Of a stretch of 64,000 nt of DNA, positions 41,113 through 49,941 are shown one piece after another; positions within the stretch are counted from its first letter, which is position 1; each line of letters begins with the position of its first letter. The notes under the pieces were generated by a model. That model saw nothing but the letters and a program-made list of their open reading frames with translations. It had not been told where the DNA came from and did not search any database. The position numbers and the translations under genes are program-made. The stretch spans positions 62,001 to 126,000 of the forward strand of contig JAUXRG010000090.1 of assembly GCA_030681795.1 (NCBI GenBank), in the 5' to 3' direction. This stretch comes from Rubrivivax sp. (GTDB taxonomy: Bacteria > Pseudomonadota > Gammaproteobacteria > Burkholderiales > Burkholderiaceae_C).

Positions 41113-43725
41113 GTGGACCGCCACTTTCTCACTCCCTTGCTCCAGCCACGCTCCATCGTGGCCTTTGCCGGCGACCCGCAGGGCGAGGCGCCCACGCGCG
41201 AGGCCCGCCGGCTTCGCGAGACCCTGGTGGAAAGTGGCTTCGCCGGCCCGGTGACCTGGCTGGACATCCACATGACGGGCACGCTGGCCGATCTCGCGCA
41301 ATCGCGAGCCGATCTGGCGCTGATCGCCCTGCCGGCCGAGCAGGTGGCGGCGGCGCTGGAAATCGTCGGGCGCATCCGTTGCCGCGCGGCGCTGGTCCTG
41401 TCCAGCGGGCTGTCGGCCGAGCTGGGCACCGAACTGCATCTCACCGCACGCCGCCACGGCGTGATCCTGATGGGCCCCAACAGCCCGGGCCTGCAGCGGC
41501 CGGCCATCAAGCTCAATGTCGGCGGCCTGGGCCCGCTGGCGGCCACCGGGCCGCTGGCGCTGGTCGCGCAATCGGGCGCACTCACCTCGGCCATGCTGGA
41601 CTGGGCCACCCAGCACGGCGTGGGCTTCTCGGCCGTGGTATCGCTGGGCCCCAACACCGCGGTGGAGCTGCCCCAGGTGCTCGACTTCCTGGCCGGCGAT
41701 GCCGCCACGCAGAGCATCCTGGTATACATGGAGGGCACCCGTGACGCGCGCCGCTTCATGAGCGCGCTGCGCGCGGCGGCCTATGCCAAACCGGTGGTGG
41801 TGATGAAGTCGGGCCGCCAGGCTGCGGGCTCGCGCGTGGCGCTCACCCACTCGGCCTCCATCGTGGGCGCCGACGAAGTCTTCGACGCCGCGCTGCGCCG
41901 CGCCGGCGTGGTGCGGGTGCAGCAGTTCACACAGCTTTTCTCGGCCGCGCAATGCCTGGCCTCCCGCTTCCGGCCGGTGGGCGACAAGCTCGCCATCGTC
42001 ACCAACGGCGGCGGCCCGGCCGTGCTGGCGGCCGACTGGGCCGACGCCCACGGCATCACCGTGGCGCAGGTGCAGGATCTGGGTGAGGAAGCCGACGGTC
42101 CGGCCTACGTGGCGGCCATGCAGGCCGCGGTGGAAGAGCGCGGCTTCGATGGCGTGCTGCTCATCTACTCGCCCAAGGCCGGCAGCGACGTCATGGCCAT
42201 TGCGCAGGCGGTCGGTGAGGCCTTCGTGCCCAACGCCAAGCCGGTGCTGGGGTGCTGGATGGGCGAAACCAGCGTGCGCCCCGCCAGGCAGTACCTGTCG
42301 GCGCGCCAGCTGCCGGTCTTCCGCACGCCCGAGGGGGCCGTGGACGCCTTCCACAATATCGCCAGCTTCTACCGCAACCAGCAGTTGCTGCAGCAGACGC
42401 CGCCGCCCCTGGGCGGGGGTGACGAGCCCGACACCGAAGGCGCGCGGCTGCTCATCGAAGGCGTGCTGGCCGAGCGGCGCAAGGTGCTCACCGAGATGGA
42501 AAGCAAGGCGCTGCTGGCGGCCTTTCACATCCCCGTCACGCGCACCATGCTGGCACGCAGCGCCAACGAGGCCATGCTCATCGCCAGCCAGCTCGGCTAC
42601 CCGGTGGCGCTGAAGATCGATTCGCCCGACATCACGCACAAGAGCGACGTCCACGGCGTGACCCTGAACGTCAACAACGCCACCCAGGTGCGCGACCGCT
42701 ACAACGAGATGCTGCTGGCAGTGGCCCAGGCGCAGCCCGGCGCGCGCATCAGCGGCATCACCGTCCAGCCCATGGCCAGCCAGCGCCATGGCCGCGAAGT
42801 CTTCGTCGGCCTGATGAGCGACGAGGCCTTCGGTCCGGTGATCACCTTCGGCGCCGGCGGCTCGATGATCGAGCTCATCCACGACCGCGCGATGGAGCTG
42901 CCGCCGCTGAACCAGTTCCTGGCGCGGCGCCTGATCGAGCGACCGCGCGTGGCCGAGATGCTCGGCGAATGGCGCGGCGAAGCGGCGGCGGACCATGCCG
43001 CGCTGGAACGCATCCTGCTGCGCGTGAGCGAAATGGCCTGCGCGCTGCCCCAGTTGCGGCAGATGGACATCAACCCGGTGATCGTCGACGAGACCGGCGC
43101 CGTGGCCGTGGACGCACGCATCGTGGTGGACGATGCCGTCCAGTCGCCGGACCCCTATGGGCACCTGGCGATCCTGCCCTACCCCGCCGGCCAGGAACGC
43201 GAGTGGCCTCTGAAGGGCGGCGCCACCTACACCATCCGGCCCATCCACCCCGACGATGCCGAGATGCTGCAAGGCCTGGTGCGCAGCCTGTCGCAGGAGA
43301 GCCGCTACTTCCGCTTCGCCAGCGCGCTGCCCGAGCTGACCGCGCGCATGCTGGCGCGCTTCACCCTCATCGATTACGACCGCGAGATGGCCCTGGTGGC
43401 CGTGATCAAGGAGCGCCACGCGGCCGACGACGGCAGCGAGACCGAGACCGAGCGCGTGATCGGCGTGAGCCGCTTCGTCACCAACCCCGACGGCACGAGT
43501 TGCGAGTTCTCGCTCGTGGTGGCCGACGATTTCGCCGGCCGCGGGCTGGGCTCGCGCCTGATGATCTCGATCATGGACGCCGCACGCAGCAAGGGCCTGA
43601 CCGAAATCATGGGCCTCATCCTCGTCCACAACGCCCCGATGTTGCGGCTCATGGCCAGCCTGGGCTTCCAGGTCGCGACCTTCGCCGAAGACCCCGACTT
43701 CAAGATCGCGACACGGCCGCTTTAG
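41113..43725 (+). CDS. Pat-type protein lysine acetyltransferase (acyl-CoA synthetase-like domains + GNAT)
   Basis: A protein of about 870 residues with the PatZ/Pat layout: CoA-binding domain (about 1-120, RSIVAFAGDPQ), succinyl-CoA ligase-like domains (about 130-440, including LMGPNSPGLQRP, LVAQSGALTSAMLDWA, LTHSASIVGADEVFDAALRRAGVVRV), ATP-grasp domain (about 460-690, VTRTMLARSANEAMLIASQLGYPVALKIDSPDITHKSDVHGV) and a C-terminal GNAT domain (about 700-870, FSLVVADDFAGRGLGSRLMISIMDAARSKGL). Such enzymes acetylate Lys of acetyl-CoA synthetase and other proteins. I chose GTG at 41113 (CAGGA 8 bases upstream); a TATGCT -10-like element at 41076 overlaps the earlier ATG at 41077. Confidence 0.9.
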   Translation: MDRHFLTPLLQPRSIVAFAGDPQGEAPTREARRLRETLVESGFAGPVTWLDIHMTGTLADLAQSRADLALIALPAEQVAAALEIVGRIRCRAALVLSSGLSAELGTELHLTARRHGVILMGPNSPGLQRPAIKLNVGGLGPLAATGPLALVAQSGALTSAMLDWATQHGVGFSAVVSLGPNTAVELPQVLDFLAGDAATQSILVYMEGTRDARRFMSALRAAAYAKPVVVMKSGRQAAGSRVALTHSASIVGADEVFDAALRRAGVVRVQQFTQLFSAAQCLASRFRPVGDKLAIVTNGGGPAVLAADWADAHGITVAQVQDLGEEADGPAYVAAMQAAVEERGFDGVLLIYSPKAGSDVMAIAQAVGEAFVPNAKPVLGCWMGETSVRPARQYLSARQLPVFRTPEGAVDAFHNIASFYRNQQLLQQTPPPLGGGDEPDTEGARLLIEGVLAERRKVLTEMESKALLAAFHIPVTRTMLARSANEAMLIASQLGYPVALKIDSPDITHKSDVHGVTLNVNNATQVRDRYNEMLLAVAQAQPGARISGITVQPMASQRHGREVFVGLMSDEAFGPVITFGAGGSMIELIHDRAMELPPLNQFLARRLIERPRVAEMLGEWRGEAAADHAALERILLRVSEMACALPQLRQMDINPVIVDETGAVAVDARIVVDDAVQSPDPYGHLAILPYPAGQEREWPLKGGATYTIRPIHPDDAEMLQGLVRSLSQESRYFRFASALPELTARMLARFTLIDYDREMALVAVIKERHAADDGSETETERVIGVSRFVTNPDGTSCEFSLVVADDFAGRGLGSRLMISIMDAARSKGLTEIMGLILVHNAPMLRLMASLGFQVATFAEDPDFKIATRPL

Positions 43726-43791
43726 GGCCGGGCGGGCGGGCGGGGAAACTGCTATGGCCGGCCTGCCCGTGCGCAGGTTTCCAGGGGAACC

Positions 43792-45507
43792 ATGATCGCC
43801 TCGAAGAGCATCGTTAGGCGTTACCTGCTCCTGTCGGTGCTGGCCTTCACGCTGCCGGCGCTGGCGATCGGGCTGCTCTACGACCGCTTCACGAGCAATG
43901 CGCTGGAGCAGTTGCTGGGCGAGAAGATCCAGGCGCACCTCACGGCAACCGGCAACCGCCTCAACGCCTACGTCGAGGCACGCCGCTATCAGGTCGAGAC
44001 GCTGGCCAACTACCCCGGCATCGCGGGCTTCTCAGCCGCCGGCGGCGGCGCGGCGGGCGGCGATGTCGCGGCCTTGCTGCAGATCGAGTCCGACTTGCCG
44101 GACCTCTACGGCATCCTCTTTTTCGACGCCGACGGCCGGCTGCTGCGTGCGGTACCCGGCCAAGCCGCGGCCGGCCCGCCCTATTGGAGCGACCGCCGGT
44201 TCAAGACCGCGGAGCTGCCGATCACCTCGCTCGGCGACACTGAAATCATCGGCCCGATGGCCGCCGCCGATGGCGACTCGGGCTGGCTGCTGGTGCGCAC
44301 CGCGCTGCACGCGCGGCAGGCCGACCAGATCAGCGGCTATATCGCCTTGCACGTTCGCCTGGCCTCGCTGACCGAACAGCTCGGCGCCATCGCCGCGGCC
44401 GGTGCGCTGCAGCCCTTGCTGCGGACGCCGACGGGGGATTTCAATGCGGTGGGCCAGCCCTTCGGTGCGCATGGCAAGCTGATCGCCGGGCCGGAATTCA
44501 TGCCCGGCTGGCGGCCGCTGCTGGAGGTCGAATCGACCGGCCTGCTCAAGGCCTTCGCACTCGAGCGGCGGGCCCTGCTCGCGGCCGTGCTGGTCGGCTC
44601 GGCACTCATCGTGGGGCTCTTCTATCAGCTCTCGCGCCAGCTGCGCCGGCGCATCGGCCTGCTGGTCAGTGGCGCCGAAGCGATCTCCTCGGGGCAGCTC
44701 GACCACCGGATTGCCGAACAAGGCAGCGACGAGATCGCCAGCGTCTCGCATGCCTTCAACACCATGTCGGGCAAGCTGCAGGAGTATCTGGCGCGCGCCG
44801 TGCGCATGGAGCGGCTGGCCGTGCTGGGCGAGTTCGCCAGCGGCATCGCGCACGAGATCCGCAACCCGCTGGCGGCCCTCAAGACCAGCGTCCAGGCCCT
44901 GGCGCGGCGCGAACAGGATCCCAGGCGCACCCAGCTGCTGGCCGAGATGGAAGGCGAGATCGACCGCCTGGCGCGGGTGGTAAGCGATCTCGTCGATTTC
45001 GGCCGCCCGCACGAGCCGGCCCCGGGCGTGGTGCCGGTGCGCGAACTCTTCCGGCGCATCAGCGCGATCATCGAACCCGACGCCCAGGCGCGCGGCCTGC
45101 ACTTCGGCTGCCAGGGCAACCCCGATCTGGCGCTTTGGGCCGACCCCGACCACGTGCACCAGATCGTCCTCAACCTGGTGCTCAACGCCGTCCAGGCGAC
45201 ACCGCCCGAAGGTGCCGTGATGCTGCGCGCCACGGCCGCCGACGCCCAGGTGGCCATCGAAGTCAGCGATACCGGTTGCGGCATCCCCGCGCCCCTGCTC
45301 AAGCGCGTTAGCGACCCCTTTTTCACCACCAAGACCAAAGGCGTGGGCCTGGGCCTGAGCATCTCGCGCCAGTTGTGCGAGTTGAACGGCGGGCAAATGA
45401 CCCTGGACAGCGCGCCGGGACAAGGTACCGTGGTCCGCGTGCTGCTCCCGCTCGCCCCTGTGGCCTCGATCGCCCCGCCCCGCCATGCCGACCATCCTGA
45501 TCATTGA
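43792..45507 (+). CDS. Sensor histidine kinase (NtrB/DctB-like)
   Basis: A 571-residue membrane kinase. TM1 (about 10-30) and TM2 (about 264-284) flank a 230-residue periplasmic sensor domain of the Cache kind (LYGILFFDADGRLLRAVPGQ...SGYIALHVRLASLTEQL). HAMP follows (RRIGLLVSGAEAISSGQLDHRI), then HisKA with His354 in GIAHEIRNPLAALKTSVQAL, and HATPase_c with N465 (LNLVLNAVQATPP), DTGCGIPAPLLKRVSDPFFTTKTKGVGLGLSISRQL. This form of H-box is typical of NtrB/DctB/AtoS kinases. It sends its signal to the sigma54 activator encoded in the next gene, whose ATG overlaps the kinase end by 23 bp. It likely senses a periplasmic nutrient related to the downstream ABC cargo. Confidence 0.93.
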   Translation: MIASKSIVRRYLLLSVLAFTLPALAIGLLYDRFTSNALEQLLGEKIQAHLTATGNRLNAYVEARRYQVETLANYPGIAGFSAAGGGAAGGDVAALLQIESDLPDLYGILFFDADGRLLRAVPGQAAAGPPYWSDRRFKTAELPITSLGDTEIIGPMAAADGDSGWLLVRTALHARQADQISGYIALHVRLASLTEQLGAIAAAGALQPLLRTPTGDFNAVGQPFGAHGKLIAGPEFMPGWRPLLEVESTGLLKAFALERRALLAAVLVGSALIVGLFYQLSRQLRRRIGLLVSGAEAISSGQLDHRIAEQGSDEIASVSHAFNTMSGKLQEYLARAVRMERLAVLGEFASGIAHEIRNPLAALKTSVQALARREQDPRRTQLLAEMEGEIDRLARVVSDLVDFGRPHEPAPGVVPVRELFRRISAIIEPDAQARGLHFGCQGNPDLALWADPDHVHQIVLNLVLNAVQATPPEGAVMLRATAADAQVAIEVSDTGCGIPAPLLKRVSDPFFTTKTKGVGLGLSISRQLCELNGGQMTLDSAPGQGTVVRVLLPLAPVASIAPPRHADHPDH

Positions 45508-46870
45508 CGACGAATCCAGCCTGGTCAGCTCACTGACCTTCGCGCTCGAGGAGGAGGGCTACAAGGTCCATGGCGCGGGCACCGGGCAGGCCGGCCTGCA
45601 GGCCGTGGCCGAGCTGCAGCCGGACCTGGTGCTGCTCGACCTGCGCCTGCCCGACCGCAGCGGCCTCGACGTGCTGGAGGCCATGCCGCGCGAGAACGGC
45701 GAGCCGCAGGTGATCATGATTTCCGCCCACGGCGACACCCGCGCCGCGGTCAAGGCGGTGAAGATGGGTGCCGCGGACTACCTCACCAAACCCTTCGACC
45801 TGGACGACCTGCTGCACACCATAGGCACGGCGCTGGAACGCGGCCGCATGGTCAGCGAGATCGATTTCCACCGCCGCGTGGCCTTGCGCCACACCGGGCT
45901 GGTGGGCGAAAGCGAAGTCATGCGCGAGCTCTCGGCGACCCTCTCGCGCATCGCCGCCAGCGGCGCCGCGCGCATCCTGGTGCTGGGCGAGTCCGGCACC
46001 GGCAAGGGCCTGGTGGCCAGGGCCTTGCATGCCGGCAGCGCGCGCGCCGGCGGACCCTTCATCGAGATCAACTGCGCCTCGCTGCCCGAGCAGCTGATCG
46101 AGGCCGAGCTCTTCGGCGCCGAGAAGGGGGCCTATACCGGCGCGCACCAGCGCCGCGTCGGGCTGGTCACGCTGGCCGACAAGGGCACGCTGTTCCTCGA
46201 TGAAATCGGCGAGATCCCGCTGCCCCTGCAGGCCAAGCTGCTGCACTTCCTCGAGAACGGCCAGTACCGCGCCATCGGTGCGACGCGCTCCCTGCAGGCC
46301 GATGTCCGGGTCGTGGCGGCCACCAACCGCGACCTGGCGGCGGAAGTCGCGGCCGGGCGTTTCCGCGAGGACCTCTATTACCGCATCAACGTCATCTGCC
46401 TGGAGGTCCCGGCGCTGCGCAGCCGCGGCTCCGATGTCGCCCATCTGGCCGAGCACTTCGCCGACAAATATGCCCACGACGAAGGCGTGCGCCCGCTGCG
46501 CTTCACCCCGCAGGCGCTGGTGCGGCTGGCGGCTTACCGCTGGCCGGGCAACGTGCGCGAGCTGAAGAACCTGATCGAGCGCTTGACGATCCTATTCCCC
46601 GGCACGGAGATCGGTCTGACTGAACTCCCGCCGGAGATCGCCCTCGCCGCCCCCGATGCGCGCGCCGCAGCCGCAGCGGCGGCCGCGCTGCCCACCCCGG
46701 CGCCACGGCCCGAAGCGCCCTCCATAGGCGCGACCCTGGCGCAGGCCGAGCGCGAAATGCTGCTGTCGGCGCTGCGCGAGTGCGGTGGCCACAAGGGCCA
46801 GGCGGCGGACCGGCTCGGCATCTCCCGGCATGCCTTCAAGCGGCGGGTGCAGCGCCTGGGCATCGAATAG
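45485..46870 (+). CDS. Sigma54-dependent response regulator (NtrC family)
   Basis: A 461-residue enhancer-binding protein. Receiver: IIDDESS, phosphorylation Asp52 in VLLDLRLPD, Lys102 in YLTKPFD. AAA+ domain: GESGTGKG Walker A from residue 168, the sigma54-contact loop GAYTGA at 215-220 (Tyr217 in place of the usual Phe), Walker [19 protein letters not shown], sensor II/arginine residues [21 protein letters not shown], and [14 protein letters not shown]. Linker: Ala/Pro-rich. C-terminal Fis-type [38 protein letters not shown]. It overlaps the kinase gene by 23 bp. Two palindromes and a -24/-12 promoter lie just downstream, before the ABC operon, so it most likely activates that operon. Confidence 0.95.
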   Translation: MPTILIIDDESSLVSSLTFALEEEGYKVHGAGTGQAGLQAVAELQPDLVLLDLRLPDRSGLDVLEAMPRENGEPQVIMISAHGDTRAAVKAVKMGAADYLTKPFDLDDLLHTIGTALERGRMVSEIDFHRRVALRHTGLVGESEVMRELSATLSRIAASGAARILVLGESGTGKGLVARALHAGSARAGGPFIEINCASLPEQLIEAELFGAEKGAYTGAHQRRVGLVTLADKGTLFLDEIGEIPLPLQAKLLHFLENGQYRAIGATRSLQADVRVVAATNRDLAAEVAAGRFREDLYYRINVICLEVPALRSRGSDVAHLAEHFADKYAHDEGVRPLRFTPQALVRLAAYRWPGNVRELKNLIERLTILFPGTEIGLTELPPEIALAAPDARAAAAAAAALPTPAPRPEAPSIGATLAQAEREMLLSALRECGGHKGQAADRLGISRHAFKRRVQRLGIE

Positions 46871-46885
46871 GCTCCAGGTGTTCCC

Positions 46886-46902
46886 TGAGCGGCTTCCGCT
46901 CA
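46886..46902. promoter_or_regulatory. Enhancer site 1 (17-bp palindrome) for the NtrC-type activator
   Basis: A perfect inverted repeat TGAGCGG-CTT-CCGCTCA, centre 46894, about 174 bp upstream of the predicted start of the sigma54 promoter at 47042-47056. A second, one-mismatch copy lies 41 bp further on. Its position and symmetry fit an upstream activator site for the response regulator encoded just before it. Confidence 0.65.
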
Positions 46903-46926
46903 ACTCCATGGTTCACCGATCGGGCT

Positions 46927-46943
46927 TGAGCGGTTTCCGCCCA
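46927..46943. promoter_or_regulatory. Enhancer site 2 (17-bp palindrome) for the NtrC-type activator
   Basis: TGAGCGG-TTT-CCGCCCA, an imperfect copy (one arm mismatch) of the palindrome at 46886. The centres are 41 bp apart, about four helical turns, so both sites face the same side of the DNA, the usual arrangement for cooperative NtrC binding. Confidence 0.6.
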
Positions 46944-47041
46944 TTCTGACCGGCACCTCGAGCCCGCCGCGGCCCTGCCGCAGGCTCGAATCCCGTCGCG
47001 CCGCCCGGCGTCGGGCCTCTTCCAGTCCTCTGCGCCGGGCC

Positions 47042-47056
47042 GGGCACGCAGCTTGC
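47042..47056 (+). promoter_or_regulatory. Sigma54 (-24/-12) promoter of the ABC-ADH-ALDH operon
   Basis: GGGCACG-CAGC-TTGC matches the sigma54 consensus TGGCACG-N4-TTGC at all positions but the first; the invariant GG and GC are in place with correct spacing. Predicted transcription start is about 47068, some 46 nt before the first binding-protein ATG (47114). Two enhancer palindromes lie about 130 and 170 bp upstream. Confidence 0.72.
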
Positions 47057-47113
47057 GGAGGTTGGCTGCACCAGAGCTTGGCGCCACCCCGCCCATCCAC
47101 GAGCGGAGAGGTC

Positions 47114-48526
47114 ATGACCCAGCCACCGGCGGAAATGATGTTCACAGTGCCTTGCGTCACCCCTCGACTTGCCCGCCTGCGCTTCGCGCGGTGGCGGCGC
47201 GTGGCCATGCGGGCCGGGCTGCTGTGGCTCGCCGCCATGATCTGGCCGTTGACCTGCCAGGCGCGCATCGAATTCGGCGCCTCGGCGGCGGCGGCCGATG
47301 CCACCGTCGGCTGCATGTTCCCGCTCGCCGGCCGCGCCGCCATCTACGGTCGCGACAGCATCGCCGGCATGAAACTGGCCCTGGCCGACCTCGCCACCGA
47401 GTTGCCGCCGGCCACGCTGCCCCGGCTGCGCATCCTGGTCGAGGACGATCGCTCCAAGGCCTCGGTGGGCACGCGCATCGCCGAGGATTTCATCACCCGC
47501 GACAAGGCGCGCTTTCTCTGCGGCATCGTCAGCTCGGGGGTGGCGCAGGCGGTCAGCCGCGTGGCCAGAACGCGGCAGGTGATCCTCGTCGGCACCGACC
47601 ATGCCTCGTCGCGCCTGACGATCGAGGACTTCCACCGCCACTATTTCCGCGTCTCCAACGACACCTACAGCTCGATGGCGGCGGGTGCGCGCTACCTCGC
47701 CGAGCTGCAGAAGAAGACCGGCTGGCGCCGCCTGGCCTTCATCGGACCGGACTACGACTACGGCCACATCTCCTGGCGCGACCTCGAGGAAGCGCTGGCC
47801 GGCCTGGGCGTGCGCTACGAGATGGCCGGCCAGGTCTGGCCGCGGCTGTATGAGCCCGACTACACCGCCTTCATCGCGCAGCTCAAGCAAAGCCGGCCCG
47901 ACATCGTGGTGACCGCGCTGTGGGGCGGCGACTTCATCGCCTTCCTCAAGCAGGCCCTGTCGTCCGGCCTGCTGGAGAAGGTCAAGCTGGCCAACTTCGA
48001 CACCGGAGGCAACTTCGACGTGCTGGTCTCGCTGGGCGATCAGGCGCCGCCCGGGCTGATCCTCTCGGCACGGCACCACAACAACTGGCCCGATACGGCG
48101 CGCAACCGCAAATTCGTCGAAGATTTCCACCGGCTGGAGGGGCGCTACCCGACCTACGCCGCCGAAGGCGCCTATGCCGGCATCCTGGCCATCGGCCGGG
48201 CCCTTTCGCAGGCTGGCCGCCGCGCCGGCAACGAGGCCCTGATACGCGCCCTCGAGGGCATGGCGCTGCCGCTGCCCGAGGACCCCGAAGGCGTGGTCTC
48301 GCGCATCGATGCCCAGACCCACCAGATCGTCCAGGCCCAGGCGATCGGCGAGGTGGTGCCCGGCAGCGCCTTCCCGCCGGCCAAGGTGATGCTCGGCCGC
48401 TGGGTCGTCTACCGGGCCGAAGACCTGCAGCCTCCCATCGATCACGTTCGTTCGCGCCGCGCCCGCGCACGCGGCGACGCCGGCACTTCGACCGCACCCA
48501 CCGCACCCCCCGCAACCCCCAAGTAG
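47114..48526 (+). CDS. ABC transporter substrate-binding protein 1 (type I periplasmic fold)
   Basis: A 470-residue exported binding protein of the LivK/Peripla_BP_6 class. A long N-terminal stretch carries a hydrophobic signal (about residues 33-50, MRAGLLWLAAMIWPLTCQA; a signal peptide with an extended positively charged lead). The mature part reads ATVGCMFPLAGRAAIYGRDSIAGMKLALADL and later FCLGIVSS-like FLCGIVSSGVAQAVSRVARTRQVILVGTDHAS. RBS GGAGAGG before the ATG at 47114. It is 34% or so longer than LivK and ends in an Ala/Thr/Pro tail. First gene after the sigma54 promoter. Together with the next gene it gives the operon two distinct binding proteins for one permease pair. Confidence 0.87.
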   Translation: MTQPPAEMMFTVPCVTPRLARLRFARWRRVAMRAGLLWLAAMIWPLTCQARIEFGASAAAADATVGCMFPLAGRAAIYGRDSIAGMKLALADLATELPPATLPRLRILVEDDRSKASVGTRIAEDFITRDKARFLCGIVSSGVAQAVSRVARTRQVILVGTDHASSRLTIEDFHRHYFRVSNDTYSSMAAGARYLAELQKKTGWRRLAFIGPDYDYGHISWRDLEEALAGLGVRYEMAGQVWPRLYEPDYTAFIAQLKQSRPDIVVTALWGGDFIAFLKQALSSGLLEKVKLANFDTGGNFDVLVSLGDQAPPGLILSARHHNNWPDTARNRKFVEDFHRLEGRYPTYAAEGAYAGILAIGRALSQAGRRAGNEALIRALEGMALPLPEDPEGVVSRIDAQTHQIVQAQAIGEVVPGSAFPPAKVMLGRWVVYRAEDLQPPIDHVRSRRARARGDAGTSTAPTAPPATPK

Positions 48527-48535
48527 GAGCTCACC

Positions 48536-49870
48536 ATGCCCGTCTCATCGCGCTACTCGCGTCCCGGCTTCCGTCTGTCCGCCACCGCGGCCGCCACCTT
48601 CACCGCCCTGGCGCTGCTGGCCGGGGTGTCGACCCCGTCCGCCGCCGCCGACAACGGCAAATACCGCATCGGCGTCGTCACCTTCCTCTCGGGCGCGGCC
48701 GCCGGCCCCTTCGGCGTGCCCGCGGCCAACGCGGCCAAGCTCACCGTCGAGGCCTTGAATGCCGGCAAGGTGCCGGCGCCTTACGGCAAGAAGGGCGTCA
48801 ACGGCATCGAGATCGAGATCGTGCTGCTCGACGAGGCCGGCGGCGCCACCAAGCAGACCGAGGAGTTCCGCAACCTGATCCAGCGCCAGAAGGTCGACGC
48901 CGTGATCGGCTACATCTCCTCGGGCGACTGCCTGGCCATCGCGCCCGCGGCCGAAGAGCTGGGCGTGCCGACGATCTTCTTCGATTGCGGCACTTCCAAG
49001 GTCTTCGAGGTCGTGAAGAGCCCGAAATACCTGTTCCGCACTGGCCTGGACGCCGTGGTCGACAACGTCGCGGCCGCCCGCTACGTCGCCGAGGCCCGCC
49101 CCCACGTGAAGACGGTGGCCAGCATCCAGCAGAACTACGCCTGGGGCCAGGATTCCTGGAACGATTTCATCCTCGCCCTCAAGCAGCTGCGGCCCGAGGT
49201 CAAGGTGGTCTCCGAGCAGTGGCCCAAGCTCGGCCAGGGCCAGTACGGCGCCGAGATCTCCGCCCTCTCGGTGAGCAACCCCGACCTCATCCACTCCAGC
49301 TTCTGGGGCGGCGACATGGAAGCGCTGATGCTGCAGGGCGGCGCGCGCGGCCTGTTCGACAAGCGCACCACCGTGCTCACCGCCGGCGAGACGGGTGTCG
49401 AGACCTTCAAGGACAACGTGCCCAACGGCACCCTCCTCGGCGGCCGCGGCCCCTTCGGTGCCTATGCCCCGAAGAATGCGTTGAACGACTGGTTCCGCCC
49501 GGCCTTCGTCGCGCAATTCAAGGCCGACCCGACCTACCCGGCCTACAAGATGGTGCAGGCCATCCTCGGCCTGAAGGCCGCCGCCGAAAAGGCCGCCAAG
49601 GCCGGCGCCATGCCCACCTCCGACCAGGTCGTGCAAGGGCTCACCGGCCTCACCTTCGAGGCCCCCAGCGGCACCGTCCAGATGTCCCGCTCCAAGGGCC
49701 ACCAGGCGGTGCAAAGCGTGTCCTTCGGCGAGTACCAGTACGACGCGAAGTCCGGCAAGGGCTCGGTCACCAAGGTCAAGACCTACGCCGGCGAATGCCT
49801 GATGCCGCCGGACGGCACGGCCGCCGCCGACTGGATCAAGGCCGGCTTCCCCGGCGCGAAATGCCAGTAA
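48536..49870 (+). CDS. ABC transporter substrate-binding protein 2 (type I periplasmic fold)
   Basis: A 444-residue periplasmic binding protein with a signal peptide (about 1-38, LSATAATFTALALLAGVSTPSAAA in essence). The mature part starts DNGKYRIGVVTFLSGAAAGPFGVPAANAAKL and carries VDAVIGYISSGDCLAIAPAAEELGVPTIFFDCGTSKVFE. It differs clearly in sequence from binding protein 1, so the two are not a recent duplication. It lies 9 bp after that gene (GGAG ribosome site). A perfect 9-bp hairpin follows the stop. The ligand is unknown; an alcohol, diol or hydroxy acid is suggested by the dehydrogenase genes at the end of the operon. Confidence 0.9.
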   Translation: MPVSSRYSRPGFRLSATAAATFTALALLAGVSTPSAAADNGKYRIGVVTFLSGAAAGPFGVPAANAAKLTVEALNAGKVPAPYGKKGVNGIEIEIVLLDEAGGATKQTEEFRNLIQRQKVDAVIGYISSGDCLAIAPAAEELGVPTIFFDCGTSKVFEVVKSPKYLFRTGLDAVVDNVAAARYVAEARPHVKTVASIQQNYAWGQDSWNDFILALKQLRPEVKVVSEQWPKLGQGQYGAEISALSVSNPDLIHSSFWGGDMEALMLQGGARGLFDKRTTVLTAGETGVETFKDNVPNGTLLGGRGPFGAYAPKNALNDWFRPAFVAQFKADPTYPAYKMVQAILGLKAAAEKAAKAGAMPTSDQVVQGLTGLTFEAPSGTVQMSRSKGHQAVQSVSFGEYQYDAKSGKGSVTKVKTYAGECLMPPDGTAAADWIKAGFPGAKCQ

Positions 49871-49905
49871 GCCCCTCGCGCTGATGCCCCGTTGCCTGTG
49901 AGAGT

Positions 49906-49928
49906 GGGCGAGGCCTCGCGCCTCGCCC
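49906..49928 (+). other. Stem-loop between binding-protein 2 and livH-type genes
   Basis: A perfect 9-bp stem GGGCGAGGC-CTCGC-GCCTCGCCC in the 71-bp gap after binding protein 2, with no T-run. It probably stabilises the upstream message or reduces read-through, so that binding proteins are made in excess of the permeases. Confidence 0.6.
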
Positions 49929-49941
49929 CGAAGGGAATCGC

